Shown in pieces: positions 1 to 9,270 of a DNA stretch of 64,000 bases (the first letter of the stretch is position 1; every line of letters starts with the position of its first letter). Both the position numbers and the translations under genes were made by a program. The stretch is from positions 248,001 to 312,000 of the forward strand of contig NZ_PDDM01000001.1 of assembly GCF_002914585.1 (NCBI RefSeq), written 5' to 3'. The notes under the pieces were generated by a model. That model was not told the DNA's origin. It did not search any database and worked only from the letters and a program-made list of their open reading frames with translations. The stretch is from Pseudanabaena sp. BC1403 (GTDB lineage Bacteria > Cyanobacteriota > Cyanobacteriia > Pseudanabaenales > Pseudanabaenaceae).

Positions 1-2
1 AA

Positions 3-2483
3 TTTAAGCCCGATAGTCCCCGAATTGTTGTCAATGGCGACAAAGAAAAAGCCCTTAAATACGAATCTCCCCTCAAATCTAGCAAAGAAGCCCCTCCTGA
101 GCCTTTATTCTTAAAAGTGCCCGATCGCATTTGGGAGAGCATAGCCAAACGGTGGGAAGTGCCAATCTTACCCGACGATTATCCGCAGGGGTTTTGGTCC
201 TGGGTAAAAAACAATACCCGTGTACCAATAATCCTGACTGAAGGAGCTAAAAAAGCAGGCGCAACTATTACTAATGGTTTCGTCTGCATCTCAATCGCGG
301 GTGTGAGTAATGGTCAATTTCATGGGCGAATCTCTCCCATGATTAAAGATTTTGTTGGGACTGGGAGATCTGTTTACCTCGCTTTTGATAGTGATCTGCA
401 CATCAAACCAGCCGTAAAACATGAGTTAGATCGCCTATCTCGACTCATTGCCAAACATGGAGCCGTACCAGAGCTATTAATCTGGGAACACAACGATGAA
501 ACCAAAGGCTTAGATGACCTCATCGCCGCCAAAGGTGGACAGATATTAGATCTTTTAGTCGAGAAAGCTGTCACCTTTGAAGAATATCGCAAGCAAGAAA
601 TACTACAACTTGAACGCGAAGACCCTGACGCGCCGCCCATCTCCGAACATTTCAACCAGATCGCCCAGAAAAAACTATTTAGCGATCGCCGTTGGGTTTG
701 TATCCACGATACTTTGCACTATTGGACGGGCACTCATTACGAAGCAAGTCCCGACCCAGTAGAAAAGCGCCGCATAAGTGAATTTTGTAATAAATTTCTG
801 GTTTACGATGAGCGCACCAACAGGCGGACTTATAAATATGCCGATGAGAAAAGCGTTAACGCTGTACTTAAATGGGCTAAAGTCCAATTCGGTATCGATC
901 CGCAGACTGTCAACTCCACAGGCTTAAATCTTGCCAATGGTATTTTGACTATTGAATGGAAAGACAAAATACCAAGCTGGACACTTAGAAAACATCACCC
1001 TGAGCTAGTTTATACCTACTGCTCCAAGGTCAAATACAACCCAAAAGCCGATCCTGAACCATGCGATCGCCTATTAATTGCCCTTGATGATGCTCAAAGA
1101 GATGTATTTCTCAAAACCATAGCCGCATCATTTGATTTAAGGACTGTTCGTAAGTTCAACCCCTCTCGCTTGCGTGGATTATTACTGCAAGGTGACGGCT
1201 CAAATGGTAAAGACTCACTGCGATCGGCAATTTCTAAAATATTTGCCCTTGGTATTACTGGTTGCTCCTTGCGAGACTTCCAAGAATACGACAACGCTAA
1301 AAAATTCGCGCTTGCAAAACTAGAATTTAGCCGTATAAATTGGGCATCAGAAAATCACTCACGTTTAAGCCTTGATAGTCTGCAATCACTCAAAAACGTG
1401 CTTACAGGCGATCCGATCGATATCGAGCGCAAAACTGTAGATGATTACAGCGTGGAACCCGCTTGCATCGTGCTTTTGAATTGCAACGAAGCCCCATCAA
1501 TTGTCGGCGCACAAAAGGCTATTGAATCCCGATATGCGATCGTCAAATTTACAAAAAGTTTTGAAGAGAATCCCAACCATCCAGACCATTTACCCGTCGA
1601 TCCACGTTTTAAGAACGATCCAGATTTCCTACAAGATCATGTTTGCCCTGCTTTGCTCAATCGCTTGCTAGATGCCCTTGTCAGGCTCATGACAGAGGGT
1701 ATTGATTACAAGCCTTTATCTGGAGCAATCCAAGAAGCTAAAGAGGCAAGCTGCCACCTCATCCGATGGGCAGCAGATATCAAGTTAGAGCAAGGCAATG
1801 GACGGGTTAAATTAGGCGACCTGTTTGACAGCCTTACTGCTTGGTATGAAGAGCAGGGCATTTTAGAGATCGAAATTACCGATAAAGGAAACAAAAAGTA
1901 TCAATGGTTAGATGAAGGTAGCCGCTTCGATCCTTGGGTTAGAGCCTCAAGGTTAATGAGGCAAAGCTTAACCAAAATCTTTCCTAAAGTGCGTTTCAGC
2001 GAAAAAACCGAGTATGGATTCTTTGCTATTGGTATTCAATCTACAAATTTTGCAATTTCTCCTAATTTTGGTTCATTTGGTTCAGGAGAAAAAGAAAACA
2101 TAGATATAGAAAGGGTTTCAATGGCTGAACCAAATCCTGAACCAAATAATAATGGTTCATTTTTCCTGAACCAAATTAAGGCTGAACCAAATTTGCATCC
2201 TGAACCAAATAATTTTCACCCTGAACCAAAAAAAGCTGACAACCACGCCATTCCTGAAGCAAATGAACCTCCTGAACCAAATCTACAAGTAACTAATAAT
2301 TACTCACAGAAAAAATCAAAAAAACTTGAAGTGGGAAAAACTGTTTCTCTAAAAAGTGGCTTTTTCTCAGGGCAAAGAGTTGAAATCCTTGCTATCAAGG
2401 AGGATGGTCAGTTAGAGGTAAGGAATAAGAACTGGATTGAAGGCACTACCCAGATTGTGAAACCTGAAGAGGTGACAGTATGA
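3..2483 (+). CDS. DUF3854 / P4-family primase-helicase, 5' end outside window
   Basis: The frame is open from base 3, so the gene begins before the window; the first visible start is GTG at 117 but nothing shows it is used. An N-terminal Toprim-like DUF3854 segment ([10 protein letters not shown] near residue 40 counted from 117, then FDSD) is followed by a D5/P4-type helicase domain with a Walker A-like GDGSNGKDS near residue 358. A Pro-Glu-Asn rich linker (about 675-735) and a small beta-rich tail (GKTVSLKSG...) end the protein. Proteins of this kind start replication of plasmids, satellites and prophages. Residue order in the P-loop is GK-D-S rather than GKS. The next gene overlaps by four bases (ATGA). 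Its position beside a tRNA fragment suggests an integrated element. Confidence 0.85.
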   Translation, partial: FKPDSPRIVVNGDKEKALKYESPLKSSKEAPPEPLFLKVPDRIWESIAKRWEVPILPDDYPQGFWSWVKNNTRVPIILTEGAKKAGATITNGFVCISIAGVSNGQFHGRISPMIKDFVGTGRSVYLAFDSDLHIKPAVKHELDRLSRLIAKHGAVPELLIWEHNDETKGLDDLIAAKGGQILDLLVEKAVTFEEYRKQEILQLEREDPDAPPISEHFNQIAQKKLFSDRRWVCIHDTLHYWTGTHYEASPDPVEKRRISEFCNKFLVYDERTNRRTYKYADEKSVNAVLKWAKVQFGIDPQTVNSTGLNLANGILTIEWKDKIPSWTLRKHHPELVYTYCSKVKYNPKADPEPCDRLLIALDDAQRDVFLKTIAASFDLRTVRKFNPSRLRGLLLQGDGSNGKDSLRSAISKIFALGITGCSLRDFQEYDNAKKFALAKLEFSRINWASENHSRLSLDSLQSLKNVLTGDPIDIERKTVDDYSVEPACIVLLNCNEAPSIVGAQKAIESRYAIVKFTKSFEENPNHPDHLPVDPRFKNDPDFLQDHVCPALLNRLLDALVRLMTEGIDYKPLSGAIQEAKEASCHLIRWAADIKLEQGNGRVKLGDLFDSLTAWYEEQGILEIEITDKGNKKYQWLDEGSRFDPWVRASRLMRQSLTKIFPKVRFSEKTEYGFFAIGIQSTNFAISPNFGSFGSGEKENIDIERVSMAEPNPEPNNNGSFFLNQIKAEPNLHPEPNNFHPEPKKADNHAIPEANEPPEPNLQVTNNYSQKKSKKLEVGKTVSLKSGFFSGQRVEILAIKEDGQLEVRNKNWIEGTTQIVKPEEVTV
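2064..2290. repeat. Iteron-like CTGAACCAAA repeats inside the primase gene
   Basis: Seven direct copies of [GC]CTGAACCAAA lie between about 2127 and 2282, and two opposite-orientation copies (TTTTGGTTCA, TTTGGTTCAGGA) lie at 2066-2090. At least one opposed pair around 2152-2178 can fold as a hairpin. They encode the EPNPEPN linker of the primase. They may be only low-complexity coding sequence, or a replication origin embedded in the gene. Confidence 0.6.
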
Positions 2484-2665
2484 AAAAGGATTGGATACCC
2501 ACAGAGCAAGCCGCCGTCGAGCTTGGTATTACTCCCAGACAATTGAGAAAGCTTCGCTTACAAGGTGTTTTTAAAGCTGGTAAGCATTACCGTAAAAAAA
2601 ATCCAATCGCTGCCAGACCAACTTATGTTTGGCATTGCGATCGGTGTGCAAAAGTTCTCGAATGA
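2480..2665 (+). CDS. Small HTH (excisionase-like) protein
   Basis: A 61-residue basic protein whose first 40 residues ([21 protein letters not shown]) read as a MerR/excisionase-type winged helix-turn-helix; the tail holds a CxxC (HCDRCAK) that could bind a metal. The ATG overlaps the primase stop (ATGA), so the two are translationally coupled. Small HTH proteins next to a primase are common at the end of integrated plasmids and satellites, where they act in excision or copy control. I infer that role; no catalytic residue can confirm it. Confidence 0.6.
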   Translation: MKKDWIPTEQAAVELGITPRQLRKLRLQGVFKAGKHYRKKNPIAARPTYVWHCDRCAKVLE

Positions 2666-2760
2666 TAATTAATCCCCCCGCAAATTTAGTCCTAATTTTA
2701 GTCTAGTCTTTTTCAACCTAGCCTAAAACTGGCTTGTAGAATACAATCCATAAAATAGAT

Positions 2761-2809
2761 AGCCTGATTTGTAATCAGCAGGTCACGAGTTCGAGTCTCG
2801 TCCCCAGCT
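2761..2809 (+). pseudogene. 3' half of tRNA-Thr(TGT), probable attachment-site remnant
   Basis: The stretch has an anticodon arm with loop TTTGTAA (anticodon TGT), a complete T arm (ACGAG/CTCGT around TTCGAGT) at 2785-2801, and a 3' acceptor strand CCCCAGC plus discriminator T at 2802-2809. The matching 5' acceptor (GCTGGGG) and a D arm are absent upstream, and base 27 does not pair with base 43, so homology starts inside the anticodon stem. Integrases of tRNA-targeting elements copy such a 3' half to the far end of the element. The primase side is therefore inside and nurA outside. Confidence 0.75.
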
Positions 2810-2869
2810 TAATTTTCATAACCCTAAAAAGCCTTGCAATGCAAGGCTTTTTAGGGTTATGAAAATTAA
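2809..2869. terminator. 61-bp perfect palindrome after the tRNA fragment
   Basis: Two 30-base arms (2809-2838, 2840-2869) match without mismatch around one central base. Each arm carries A/T tracts, so it could terminate transcription from both sides. It starts at the last base of the tRNA fragment. Confidence 0.8.
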
Positions 2870-2936
2870 AATAATCATACCCAATACTAGCTAATGCGAG
2901 TTTTATTGGGTTGGGTTTGAGAGCAAAGCGCGGTAA

Positions 2937-4124
2937 TTATGCAATACTGCTGCGCTTACGAGACTCTTTGTAGGAAGTGGTCACATTGCGTAAACCAGAC
3001 TTCACCATTTGCTGCTCTAAAATTGCAAAAAATCTGCGGCGATCGCTACCAGTGACAACCGCCTGATTATGAGCCTCAGCAAGTGCCACAGGATAGCCAT
3101 AGCCTTTTTGTACTTGGGCGAGAATGATTTGCAAAGCTTGCGATCGCAGTTCTAGATCCAATGTAGTCCAAGCTGGCATCTCAATTCGGGCGATTTCTGT
3201 CCCGACATGAAGATAACAAAAATAAATTTGATGTTCTCCATATTCCTGCAAAATTCTTGCGTGGCTTTTCCAAAAAGGACTGCATTCTCCCACTTTTAAT
3301 AGCCGCCCCCATAAAGTGCCATCTCGCAATGGTTGAATTTGACTACAAGGAGCGGAATCCAGAGGCTTAGCATCACAATGGGTCTTGCAATCAGGTTGCT
3401 CAAAAGGACAGATTTGTAAACGCAAAAAATTGGTGGTTTCCGCAGCGCGAGGAGCACTGATATATCCTGCCAAAGGAATTCGTCGAGCTTTCAGATCATC
3501 CCATGCAGCCAGTATATCTGGCAAAAGTTGCGATCGCGCATCAGCAGGAATCTCATCAAATTCCCAATGAACTAAAGCTCCATCGGTGAAAGCTAACATC
3601 GGTAGTTTAGGACTACTAGCAAGCGTTTCTACGGCTAAATTTGCTAGGGCAACATTTTCGGCAACCGTACGCTTAAAAGTCATCCATTGTTCAGTCTGAA
3701 TTCCCCATTGACGAGCTTTATAGAGGTCTTCCGTTTTATAAAATACTTCAGGTACATTATCCAGTAATGGATAGATGCCAGAGTTATAATAAATCGCGAC
3801 TCGACCAATATTAATCAAATAGCAATAAGCAATTTCATGGCGACTTGGTGCTATTTGTGAGCCATCAGTGGCTAATACCATGTGTGATGTGGAGACAGGT
3901 GATATTGCTTGAATTTCTGATAAAGCTTCAACTGGCTCAGCACAATTAAAAATATAGCGATCGCGATATTGCTCACTTTGTTGATTGAGCGATGCTTGAT
4001 TAACAACTGCTTCGTGAAATATGATTTCTGCGCGATCGAGTTTGCCTGTCAATTGCTGTGCTTCTCTGTGCAGTTGTTCAGACATTCCTTGCATCTGTCC
4101 CATCAATTTCTGTAAATCGAGCAT
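2937..4124 (-). CDS. NurA-domain nuclease
   Basis: A 395-residue protein with the NurA hallmark LATDGSQI (near residue 87), where the Asp binds catalytic metal, and a later acidic block (AFTDGALVHWEFDE near 180). NurA is a 5'-3' exonuclease and endonuclease that partners the HerA ATPase in archaeal end resection; cyanobacteria carry stand-alone members, and no HerA is in the window. The first about 70 residues are predicted helical/coiled-coil. A GCAAAGCGC motif and little else separate its stop from the upstream palindrome. The exact function in cyanobacteria is inferred from the family only. Confidence 0.82.
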   Translation of the reverse strand: MLDLQKLMGQMQGMSEQLHREAQQLTGKLDRAEIIFHEAVVNQASLNQQSEQYRDRYIFNCAEPVEALSEIQAISPVSTSHMVLATDGSQIAPSRHEIAYCYLINIGRVAIYYNSGIYPLLDNVPEVFYKTEDLYKARQWGIQTEQWMTFKRTVAENVALANLAVETLASSPKLPMLAFTDGALVHWEFDEIPADARSQLLPDILAAWDDLKARRIPLAGYISAPRAAETTNFLRLQICPFEQPDCKTHCDAKPLDSAPCSQIQPLRDGTLWGRLLKVGECSPFWKSHARILQEYGEHQIYFCYLHVGTEIARIEMPAWTTLDLELRSQALQIILAQVQKGYGYPVALAEAHNQAVVTGSDRRRFFAILEQQMVKSGLRNVTTSYKESRKRSSIA

Positions 4125-4484
4125 AATCTTCTTTCGATGTTTGAACTAAATAACTGATGTTCCGTAGAGCCAAAATCTTTACTGTCCAAGTAGTAGGCGG
4201 TACAGATTTTGGAATTTTATATTTAATTTTGCTTAGCTACTTAATCACTTTCATAAGAGCCGAAAGCTTTTTCAATTATTGGTGTTTAGGAGAAGCGATC
4301 GCTATTCCCGTATAGCCAAATTTTGGGAATATTCAAAAGGCACGCGATGCTTTTAGGGTTTTATGTCTTAACTCAATAATTACTATAGCTATAGTCCATT
4401 GATATCAATAGATTTATTGTAAAATTATCAAGGTTAATACAGCTTTTATCCTAATTTTTAGCAAATCCAACAGAATTTACTAGA
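4125..4484. other. Intergenic region between divergent genes
   Basis: This 360-base, AT-rich stretch should hold promoters for nurA (minus) and the pentapeptide gene (plus). An imperfect hairpin with CCAAAATCT at 4170-4178 and AGATTTTGG at 4203-4211 is visible. I see no ORF or RNA gene. Confidence 0.5.
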
Positions 4485-5585
4485 TTGGCTCTACCAAATT
4501 CTCGAATTAAAGTATTTTTTTTAGTCGTAGCCACGATCTCATCCGTTGTGGCACTCACGGCGATGTATCTAGATTACGATGAACTGGTTTATATCTGTCT
4601 TGGCGTGATCTTTACAATCATCTTGCCAATACTCGTACCGCCATTTCTAATTGCGATCGCCAATTCTCCTCTCGGTAAACATTGGGATATTACGCTGTCT
4701 AGCATTTTAGCTGGAGTAGCGTTGTTCATGGCGGCTCATGTCACTGAGCTTGATCTTGCCTTTGCACGATGGTTTGATAGCCTGAAGTGGGAGGCTTTAG
4801 GGGCGGTAGGACAGATTTTAATTGCGATTTTGGCGGTGTGGGTGGCATGGCGACAAAACCAAATCTCGGAAAGTTTAACGGGACAGCAAAATGTCATTAC
4901 CCAACAGCAAACTATTGATTCATATTTTCAAGGGATTTCTGACTTAGTACTTGATCCACAAGGACAACTGGAAGACTGGCCGTTAGAAAGAGCGATCGCC
5001 CAAGCCAGAACCGCAGCATTGCTAGGTGGTTGTGATGGCGATGGACGCGCCAAGATTATTCGATTTCTATCTAGTGCTAATCTTTTAACGCCACTGAAAC
5101 GTGATGGATTACTTGGCCGCCCGATTCTTGATGGAACGGGTGGCTATGTGGTCGATCTGGCTAATGGAGTGCGGGTGGTTAATTTGGGAATGATGTTAGC
5201 AAATCGTGATGTTTGCAATACGGATTTGCGAAATGCTGATTTGAGCGGCGCGAATTTGATTAAGACAAATTTTGTTAATTGCGATCTCACAGGAGCAAAT
5301 CTTGTCGGCGCAATCTTGGCTAAGGCAAATTTGCGCGGCACGGATCTTAGTCGGGTGAAGCTGTTTTATGGCAAGCTAGAAACTGCTTCTCCCCGCGATC
5401 GCCAAAATCTCCCCAATTTCGAGACAGGTGAATATACGGGCGCGGTAGTCGAAGAGGCGGACTTTAGTAAAGCGATCGATCTATCCGAAGAAACGCGCCA
5501 ATATCTCTGTGCATGGTGTGGCAAAAAATCTCGTAAAACTATTCCTGGAGGCTGTGAAGATGTACCAAATAGATTGGGGCGCTAA
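4485..5585 (+). CDS. Pentapeptide-repeat membrane protein
   Basis: A 366-residue protein starting at TTG (no nearby in-frame ATG; the next is residue 27, inside the first hydrophobic segment). Three or four transmembrane segments lie at about residues 10-27, 33-58, 70-85 and 103-120. After a helical region come pentapeptide repeats of the A(D/N)Lxx type (NTDLRNADLSGANL..., about 245-290). The C terminus has CAWCGKK...GGC, four cysteines in all, possibly metal binding. Pentapeptide repeats form a right-handed quadrilateral beta helix; similar membrane-anchored proteins are common in cyanobacteria but lack a known function. The next gene starts within its 3' end. Confidence 0.75.
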   Translation: MALPNSRIKVFFLVVATISSVVALTAMYLDYDELVYICLGVIFTIILPILVPPFLIAIANSPLGKHWDITLSSILAGVALFMAAHVTELDLAFARWFDSLKWEALGAVGQILIAILAVWVAWRQNQISESLTGQQNVITQQQTIDSYFQGISDLVLDPQGQLEDWPLERAIAQARTAALLGGCDGDGRAKIIRFLSSANLLTPLKRDGLLGRPILDGTGGYVVDLANGVRVVNLGMMLANRDVCNTDLRNADLSGANLIKTNFVNCDLTGANLVGAILAKANLRGTDLSRVKLFYGKLETASPRDRQNLPNFETGEYTGAVVEEADFSKAIDLSEETRQYLCAWCGKKSRKTIPGGCEDVPNRLGR

Positions 5586-5955
5586 AAGTTACAAGGCTCA
5601 GCAGCGCAAAGCTTTACCAAAGGCGAAAAATCGAAATTTGGCGATCGCTTCTTTCTTCAGTTTGCAGATCTCCACATTGGCAATGCCGATGATTAGTTTT
5701 GCGGAAACTCTGACAATCCAATCTTCTCAGGAAGATATACCTGAAGAAATTTTACGCGCAGAAATCTATACTGATGCGCGATCGCCCATTGATGGCAAAC
5801 AACTCACTGCTGCTGAATATACGGAACTCATGGAAAAGCTGCGATCGCTAGACAGTATTCCGCCTGAAGATTTTGTCTCTCCAAAAGTACGCGAAGTTAT
5901 TGGTCTATTGAAGTTGCGTAAATTTTTGCGGCAATTTATCCCATTTATCCCTTAA
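5560..5955 (+). CDS. Conserved cyanobacterial exported protein, unknown function
   Basis: I start at the ATG at 5560, which has a good ribosome site (GGAGG, 8 bases upstream) and overlaps the pentapeptide gene by 26 bases; the longer frame from 5509 adds residues without a ribosome site. The 131-residue product has a hydrophobic segment (LAIASFFSLQISTLAMPM) ending in SFA-ET, like a signal peptide with a basic leader of about 25 residues. The mature part keeps ARSPIDGKQLTAAEYTELM and ends in a Leu/Arg/Phe-rich helix. I recall similar short proteins across cyanobacteria, none with a known role. Confidence 0.65.
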   Translation: MYQIDWGAKSYKAQQRKALPKAKNRNLAIASFFSLQISTLAMPMISFAETLTIQSSQEDIPEEILRAEIYTDARSPIDGKQLTAAEYTELMEKLRSLDSIPPEDFVSPKVREVIGLLKLRKFLRQFIPFIP

Positions 5956-5971
5956 CAAAAATGGCTAACCC

Positions 5972-6012
5972 TAGACAGGTAAGGCGACGCAAAGCGCCGC
6001 CTTACCTGTCTA
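5972..6012. repeat. Palindrome with GCAAAGC tip
   Basis: 19-base arms with one mismatch enclose AAA; the tip is GCAAAGC at 5989-5995. It lies 17 bases after the upstream stop and may act as terminator. Confidence 0.8.
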
Positions 6013-6084
6013 ATGGGAACATTTTGTGAATTGGCTTTGTCTTTTTGCTGTGTGTTATTCATAAATAAATCAAGAAATTAGAAC

Positions 6085-6462
6085 ATGAAAATTCAAGCTA
6101 CTATAATTGGGATGATTTCCGCGATCGCATCATTAGCGGTTATATCACCAAGCCATGCTAGTATTCAGACCCGCAATGCATTTTGTATGTACTTCGTAAC
6201 TGGCTCTGTCACTCCTCAAGCAGCGATGCCCTGCACTGTCTCTTCTGATGTTGAAGTTTTCGATGCTGAGATAGTATGGAAAGATGGAGTGCGTCAATCC
6301 TTCAAAAACTACGATGGAGTGCCATTTACTTATAGAGACGATCGCGGTGGCAAAGTTTATAAAAAGCTTGGGCTTTATGATCCGAGTGAAAAATTTGATA
6401 CTGTAAGTGATCGGGCTTATCAAATGGAAAATGGCACAATTTACATTTGGTGGAGAAGATAA
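6085..6462 (+). CDS. Small secreted protein, unknown family
   Basis: A 125-residue protein with a clear Sec signal peptide (MKIQ..., hydrophobic core, cut near SHA-SI at residue 26). The mature 99 residues have two cysteines (FCMYF, PCTV), many aromatic residues and end in IYIWWRR. I do not recognise the family. The length, signal peptide and cysteine pair fit a small periplasmic beta-rich protein. It stands alone between a palindrome and cbiA, 52 bases upstream of the latter. Confidence 0.6.
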   Translation: MKIQATIIGMISAIASLAVISPSHASIQTRNAFCMYFVTGSVTPQAAMPCTVSSDVEVFDAEIVWKDGVRQSFKNYDGVPFTYRDDRGGKVYKKLGLYDPSEKFDTVSDRAYQMENGTIYIWWRR

Positions 6463-6514
6463 ATTCTAGCGACAGTTTATTTCATAACCAGAATCAAAAA
6501 GCACTATCTACAAA

Positions 6515-7897
6515 ATGGCAATTATTATCGCGGGTGAACGTAGCGGTGTAGGCAAAACCACAGTAACTTTGGCACTATTAGCCGCAATGAAAGCGCGATC
6601 GCGATCCGCTGAATCTCCAGTGCAATCTTTTAAAGTGGGCCCTGATTACATCGATCCCATGTTCCATTCCTACATCACAGGGCTACCTTGTCGCAATCTC
6701 GATCCTGTTTTAACTTCCGAATCCTATGTAAAGTCCTGTTTTGCGAAACATAGTCAGAATGCTGAATATGCGCTCATTGAAGGAGTAATGGGGCTATTCG
6801 ATGGTGCGACTGGCAAAGATGATACTGCTAGCACTGCTCACGTTGCGCGATTGCTAAATGTTCCCGTGGTCTTGATTCTCAACTGTGCTAGTACTTCTAG
6901 ATCTATTGCCGCGATCGCACATGGATATCGCACCTTTGATCCTCGTATTCACATTGCAGGAGTTGTGCTTAATCGCGTTGGTAGCGATCGCCATTTAGAA
7001 TTATTGACTCAAGCTCTAGAGCCATTGAATTTACCAATTCTAGGAGTTCTCCGCCGCCAAGATGATATCTCAATTCCCGATCGCCATTTAGGGCTAGTTC
7101 CCACTGCGGAAATGTCCGATCTCGATGGAATTATTGAGCGCTTGGCATATTTAGGCGAGACTTGTTTTGATTGGGAAAAGTTATTGCCATTGCTTGGAAG
7201 TCCTCCCCCACCAGCACTTTTTTCGATTGGGAGAGAGGAAGAAGAAATATTGCGGTCTAGGGGGGAGGGGCTTCGCATCGCGATCGCACAAGATAAAGCC
7301 TTCAGTTTTTACTATGCCGATAATCTTGATCTATTTCGAGAAATGGGTGCTGAATTAATTCATTGGAGTCCAATTAGAGATCGCACTTTACCTGAAAATA
7401 TCCAAGGCTTATATTTTGGCGGCGGCTTTCCTGAAGTATTTGCAAGTGAATTAGCCGAAAATAAAACCGCTAGAGAATCCGTTCACAATGCCATCAAATC
7501 AGGCATTCCCACCTATGCTGAATGTGGTGGCTTGATGTATCTATGCGATCGCATTGTTGATTTTCAGGATCAATCATTCCCAATGGTGAATATTTTCCCG
7601 ACGGCAGCAAAAATGGGAAAGCGCCTAACTCTCGGATATCGTCAAGCGATCGCTTTGCAGGATAGTCCGCTCATGAAAAAAGGCGATCGGATTTGGGGAC
7701 ATGAATTTCATCGCTCATCTTTAACCGAAATCTGCAATCAGCCCTTGTATTCTCTACAAGGCTACGACTCACACTTACAGTATGCATCCGAAGGCTGGCA
7801 AAAATATCAAGTTCACGCTGCCTATACCCATCTGCACTTTGGTGCACAAACTCATTTGCTAGATAGTTTTTTGTCCAGATGCCGTCATTCTTGCTAG
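6515..7897 (+). CDS. cbiA: Cobyrinate a,c-diamide synthase
   Basis: A 460-residue, full-length member of the CbiA/CobB family. The P-loop GERSGVGKTT is at residues 7-16 (dethiobiotin-synthetase-like ATPase domain), with KVGPDYIDP near 43. The C-terminal class I glutamine amidotransferase-like domain has the nucleophile Cys in YAECGGLMY (near 335) and HEFHRS near 410. It amidates the a and c side chains of cobyrinate with glutamine and ATP in pseudocobalamin synthesis. Other cobalamin genes are not adjacent. No cobalamin riboswitch is evident in the 52 bases upstream. Confidence 0.93.
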   Translation: MAIIIAGERSGVGKTTVTLALLAAMKARSRSAESPVQSFKVGPDYIDPMFHSYITGLPCRNLDPVLTSESYVKSCFAKHSQNAEYALIEGVMGLFDGATGKDDTASTAHVARLLNVPVVLILNCASTSRSIAAIAHGYRTFDPRIHIAGVVLNRVGSDRHLELLTQALEPLNLPILGVLRRQDDISIPDRHLGLVPTAEMSDLDGIIERLAYLGETCFDWEKLLPLLGSPPPPALFSIGREEEEILRSRGEGLRIAIAQDKAFSFYYADNLDLFREMGAELIHWSPIRDRTLPENIQGLYFGGGFPEVFASELAENKTARESVHNAIKSGIPTYAECGGLMYLCDRIVDFQDQSFPMVNIFPTAAKMGKRLTLGYRQAIALQDSPLMKKGDRIWGHEFHRSSLTEICNQPLYSLQGYDSHLQYASEGWQKYQVHAAYTHLHFGAQTHLLDSFLSRCRHSC

Positions 7898-7903
7898 GTT
7901 AAG

Positions 7904-7940
7904 AAAGATTAAAGCAGCACAAAGCGCTGCCTTAATCTTT
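7904..7940. terminator. Palindrome after cbiA (core GCAGCACAAAGCGCTGC)
   Basis: 17-base arms, two mismatches, loop AAA; ends in a T-run on the plus strand, so a plausible cbiA terminator. The 17-base core is identical to that at 11262-11278. Confidence 0.75.
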
Positions 7941-8069
7941 TGGGGTACTTAATAAAATCTACAAATAGAACAAAGTTTGTAATCATGGCGATCGCTTAAT
8001 CTGGCACTGGCTCACTAACCTCACAGCGCTTTACGATACAATTTAGTTTGAGTGGTTCGATCGCAGCAA

Positions 8070-9176
8070 ATGTCAAACGTAGAAATCATCGAAAGAAAAC
8101 TAGATACTAAGCCTGAGACAGCAGAGAAGGTAGTTGTCGGCTTGTCGGGCGGAGTAGATAGCTCTGTGGCGGCGGCTCTATTGCATCGCGCAGGATACGA
8201 TGTCACAGGGCTGACGTTGTGGTTAATGCGTGGCAAGGGACAATGCTGCTCCGAGGGAATGGTCGATGCAGCACGACTATGCGAAGAATTAGGCATTCAC
8301 CATGAAATTGTCGATAGTCGGGATGTCTTTGAACAAAGCATTATCAACTATCTGGTCACTGGCTATGCAGCAGGCTACACACCTCTGCCCTGTTCGCGCT
8401 GCAATAAAGCTGTAAAGTTTGCACCGATGATGACCTATGCTCGCGAAAAGTTGGGGATCAATAAAATTGCAACGGGGCATTATGCCAAGCTCAACTTCAA
8501 TCCTGAATCAGGACGCTATGAATTGCGCCGCGCTGTTGACGATACTAAAGATCAGTCCTATTTTCTCTACGAAGTTGGACAAGAAGAATTAAGCTGCTGT
8601 ATTTTTCCGTTAGGAGATACAACCAAAGTCGAAACTCGCAAAATCGCCGCCGAGTTCGGCTTAGCCACTGCCGAAAAGCCCGAAAGCATGGATCTATGCT
8701 TAGTCGAAGCAAATGGCTCGATGAAAGCATTTCTTGATAAATATCTCACTCCCGTCCAAGGCAAAATTGTTGATACACATGGCAATGTCTTGGGTGAGCA
8801 TGATGGCACTTATCACTACACCATCGGTCAGCGCAAAGGGTTGGGTGTAGCGGCGGCAAATCCTCTGTATGTGGTTGCCCTCGATCCTATTAAAAATGAA
8901 GTTGTACTAGGCGATCGCTCAGAAGCCCACGACAAAGAATGCTCGATCAATCAAGTGAACTGGGTATCACTCGCTCCTACTGATCAGCCATTTCACGCCG
9001 AAGTGCAAGTGCGCTATCGGACGGCTCCAGCCCCTGCGACTATAATTCCCCTCGAAGGCGATCGCGCAAGGATTGTTTTTGATGAGCCACAATTTAGTAT
9101 TGCTCCTGGTCAAGCGGCAGTTTTTTATCGTGATGACTTGTTACTCGGCGGCGGACTGATCGAATCCAAGCAATAG
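8070..9176 (+). CDS. mnmA: tRNA-specific 2-thiouridylase MnmA
   Basis: A 368-residue enzyme (start at ATG 8070; a GTG 18 bases earlier is less likely). The PP-loop SGGVDSSVA activates U34 of tRNA-Lys/Glu/Gln with ATP. The catalytic cysteines are in PCSRCN (near 105) and DLCLV (near 210). The DQSYFLY block and the C-terminal beta barrel are present. It makes 2-thiouridine at the wobble base, using sulfur relayed from IscS-type desulfurases. Single gene with its own terminator. Confidence 0.95.
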   Translation: MSNVEIIERKLDTKPETAEKVVVGLSGGVDSSVAAALLHRAGYDVTGLTLWLMRGKGQCCSEGMVDAARLCEELGIHHEIVDSRDVFEQSIINYLVTGYAAGYTPLPCSRCNKAVKFAPMMTYAREKLGINKIATGHYAKLNFNPESGRYELRRAVDDTKDQSYFLYEVGQEELSCCIFPLGDTTKVETRKIAAEFGLATAEKPESMDLCLVEANGSMKAFLDKYLTPVQGKIVDTHGNVLGEHDGTYHYTIGQRKGLGVAAANPLYVVALDPIKNEVVLGDRSEAHDKECSINQVNWVSLAPTDQPFHAEVQVRYRTAPAPATIIPLEGDRARIVFDEPQFSIAPGQAAVFYRDDLLLGGGLIESKQ

Positions 9177-9205
9177 AAAAAGGGACGCTAAGCGTCCCTT
9201 TTTTT
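9177..9205 (+). terminator. Intrinsic terminator of mnmA
   Basis: Starts at the base after the stop codon: GGGACGCT/AGCGTCCC stem with A-run before and T-run after, tip GCTAAGC (9187-9193). Symmetric tails make it bidirectional. Confidence 0.9.
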
Positions 9206-9210
9206 ATTAG

Positions 9211-9257
9211 AGCTAAAGATGATAGGCGGCGCGAAGCGCCGCCTATCATCTTTAGCT
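9211..9257. terminator. Perfect palindrome between mnmA and ycf37, GCGAAGC tip
   Basis: 22-base perfect arms (9211-9232, 9236-9257) around GAA; tip GCGAAGC at 9231-9237. It lies 13 bases past the end of the minus-strand ycf37 gene and only five bases from the mnmA terminator. Confidence 0.85.
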
Positions 9258-9270
9258 GAATACCATTTTT

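Noticed and set aside
2701-2809. Complete tRNA-Thr gene with a long or odd 5' half
   Set aside because: No 5' acceptor GCTGGGG or D arm is found within 110 bases, so only the 3' half is supported.
7904-8069. Riboswitch between cbiA and mnmA
   Set aside because: Only a terminator-like palindrome and a HIP1 site are visible; no conserved riboswitch core could be recognised.
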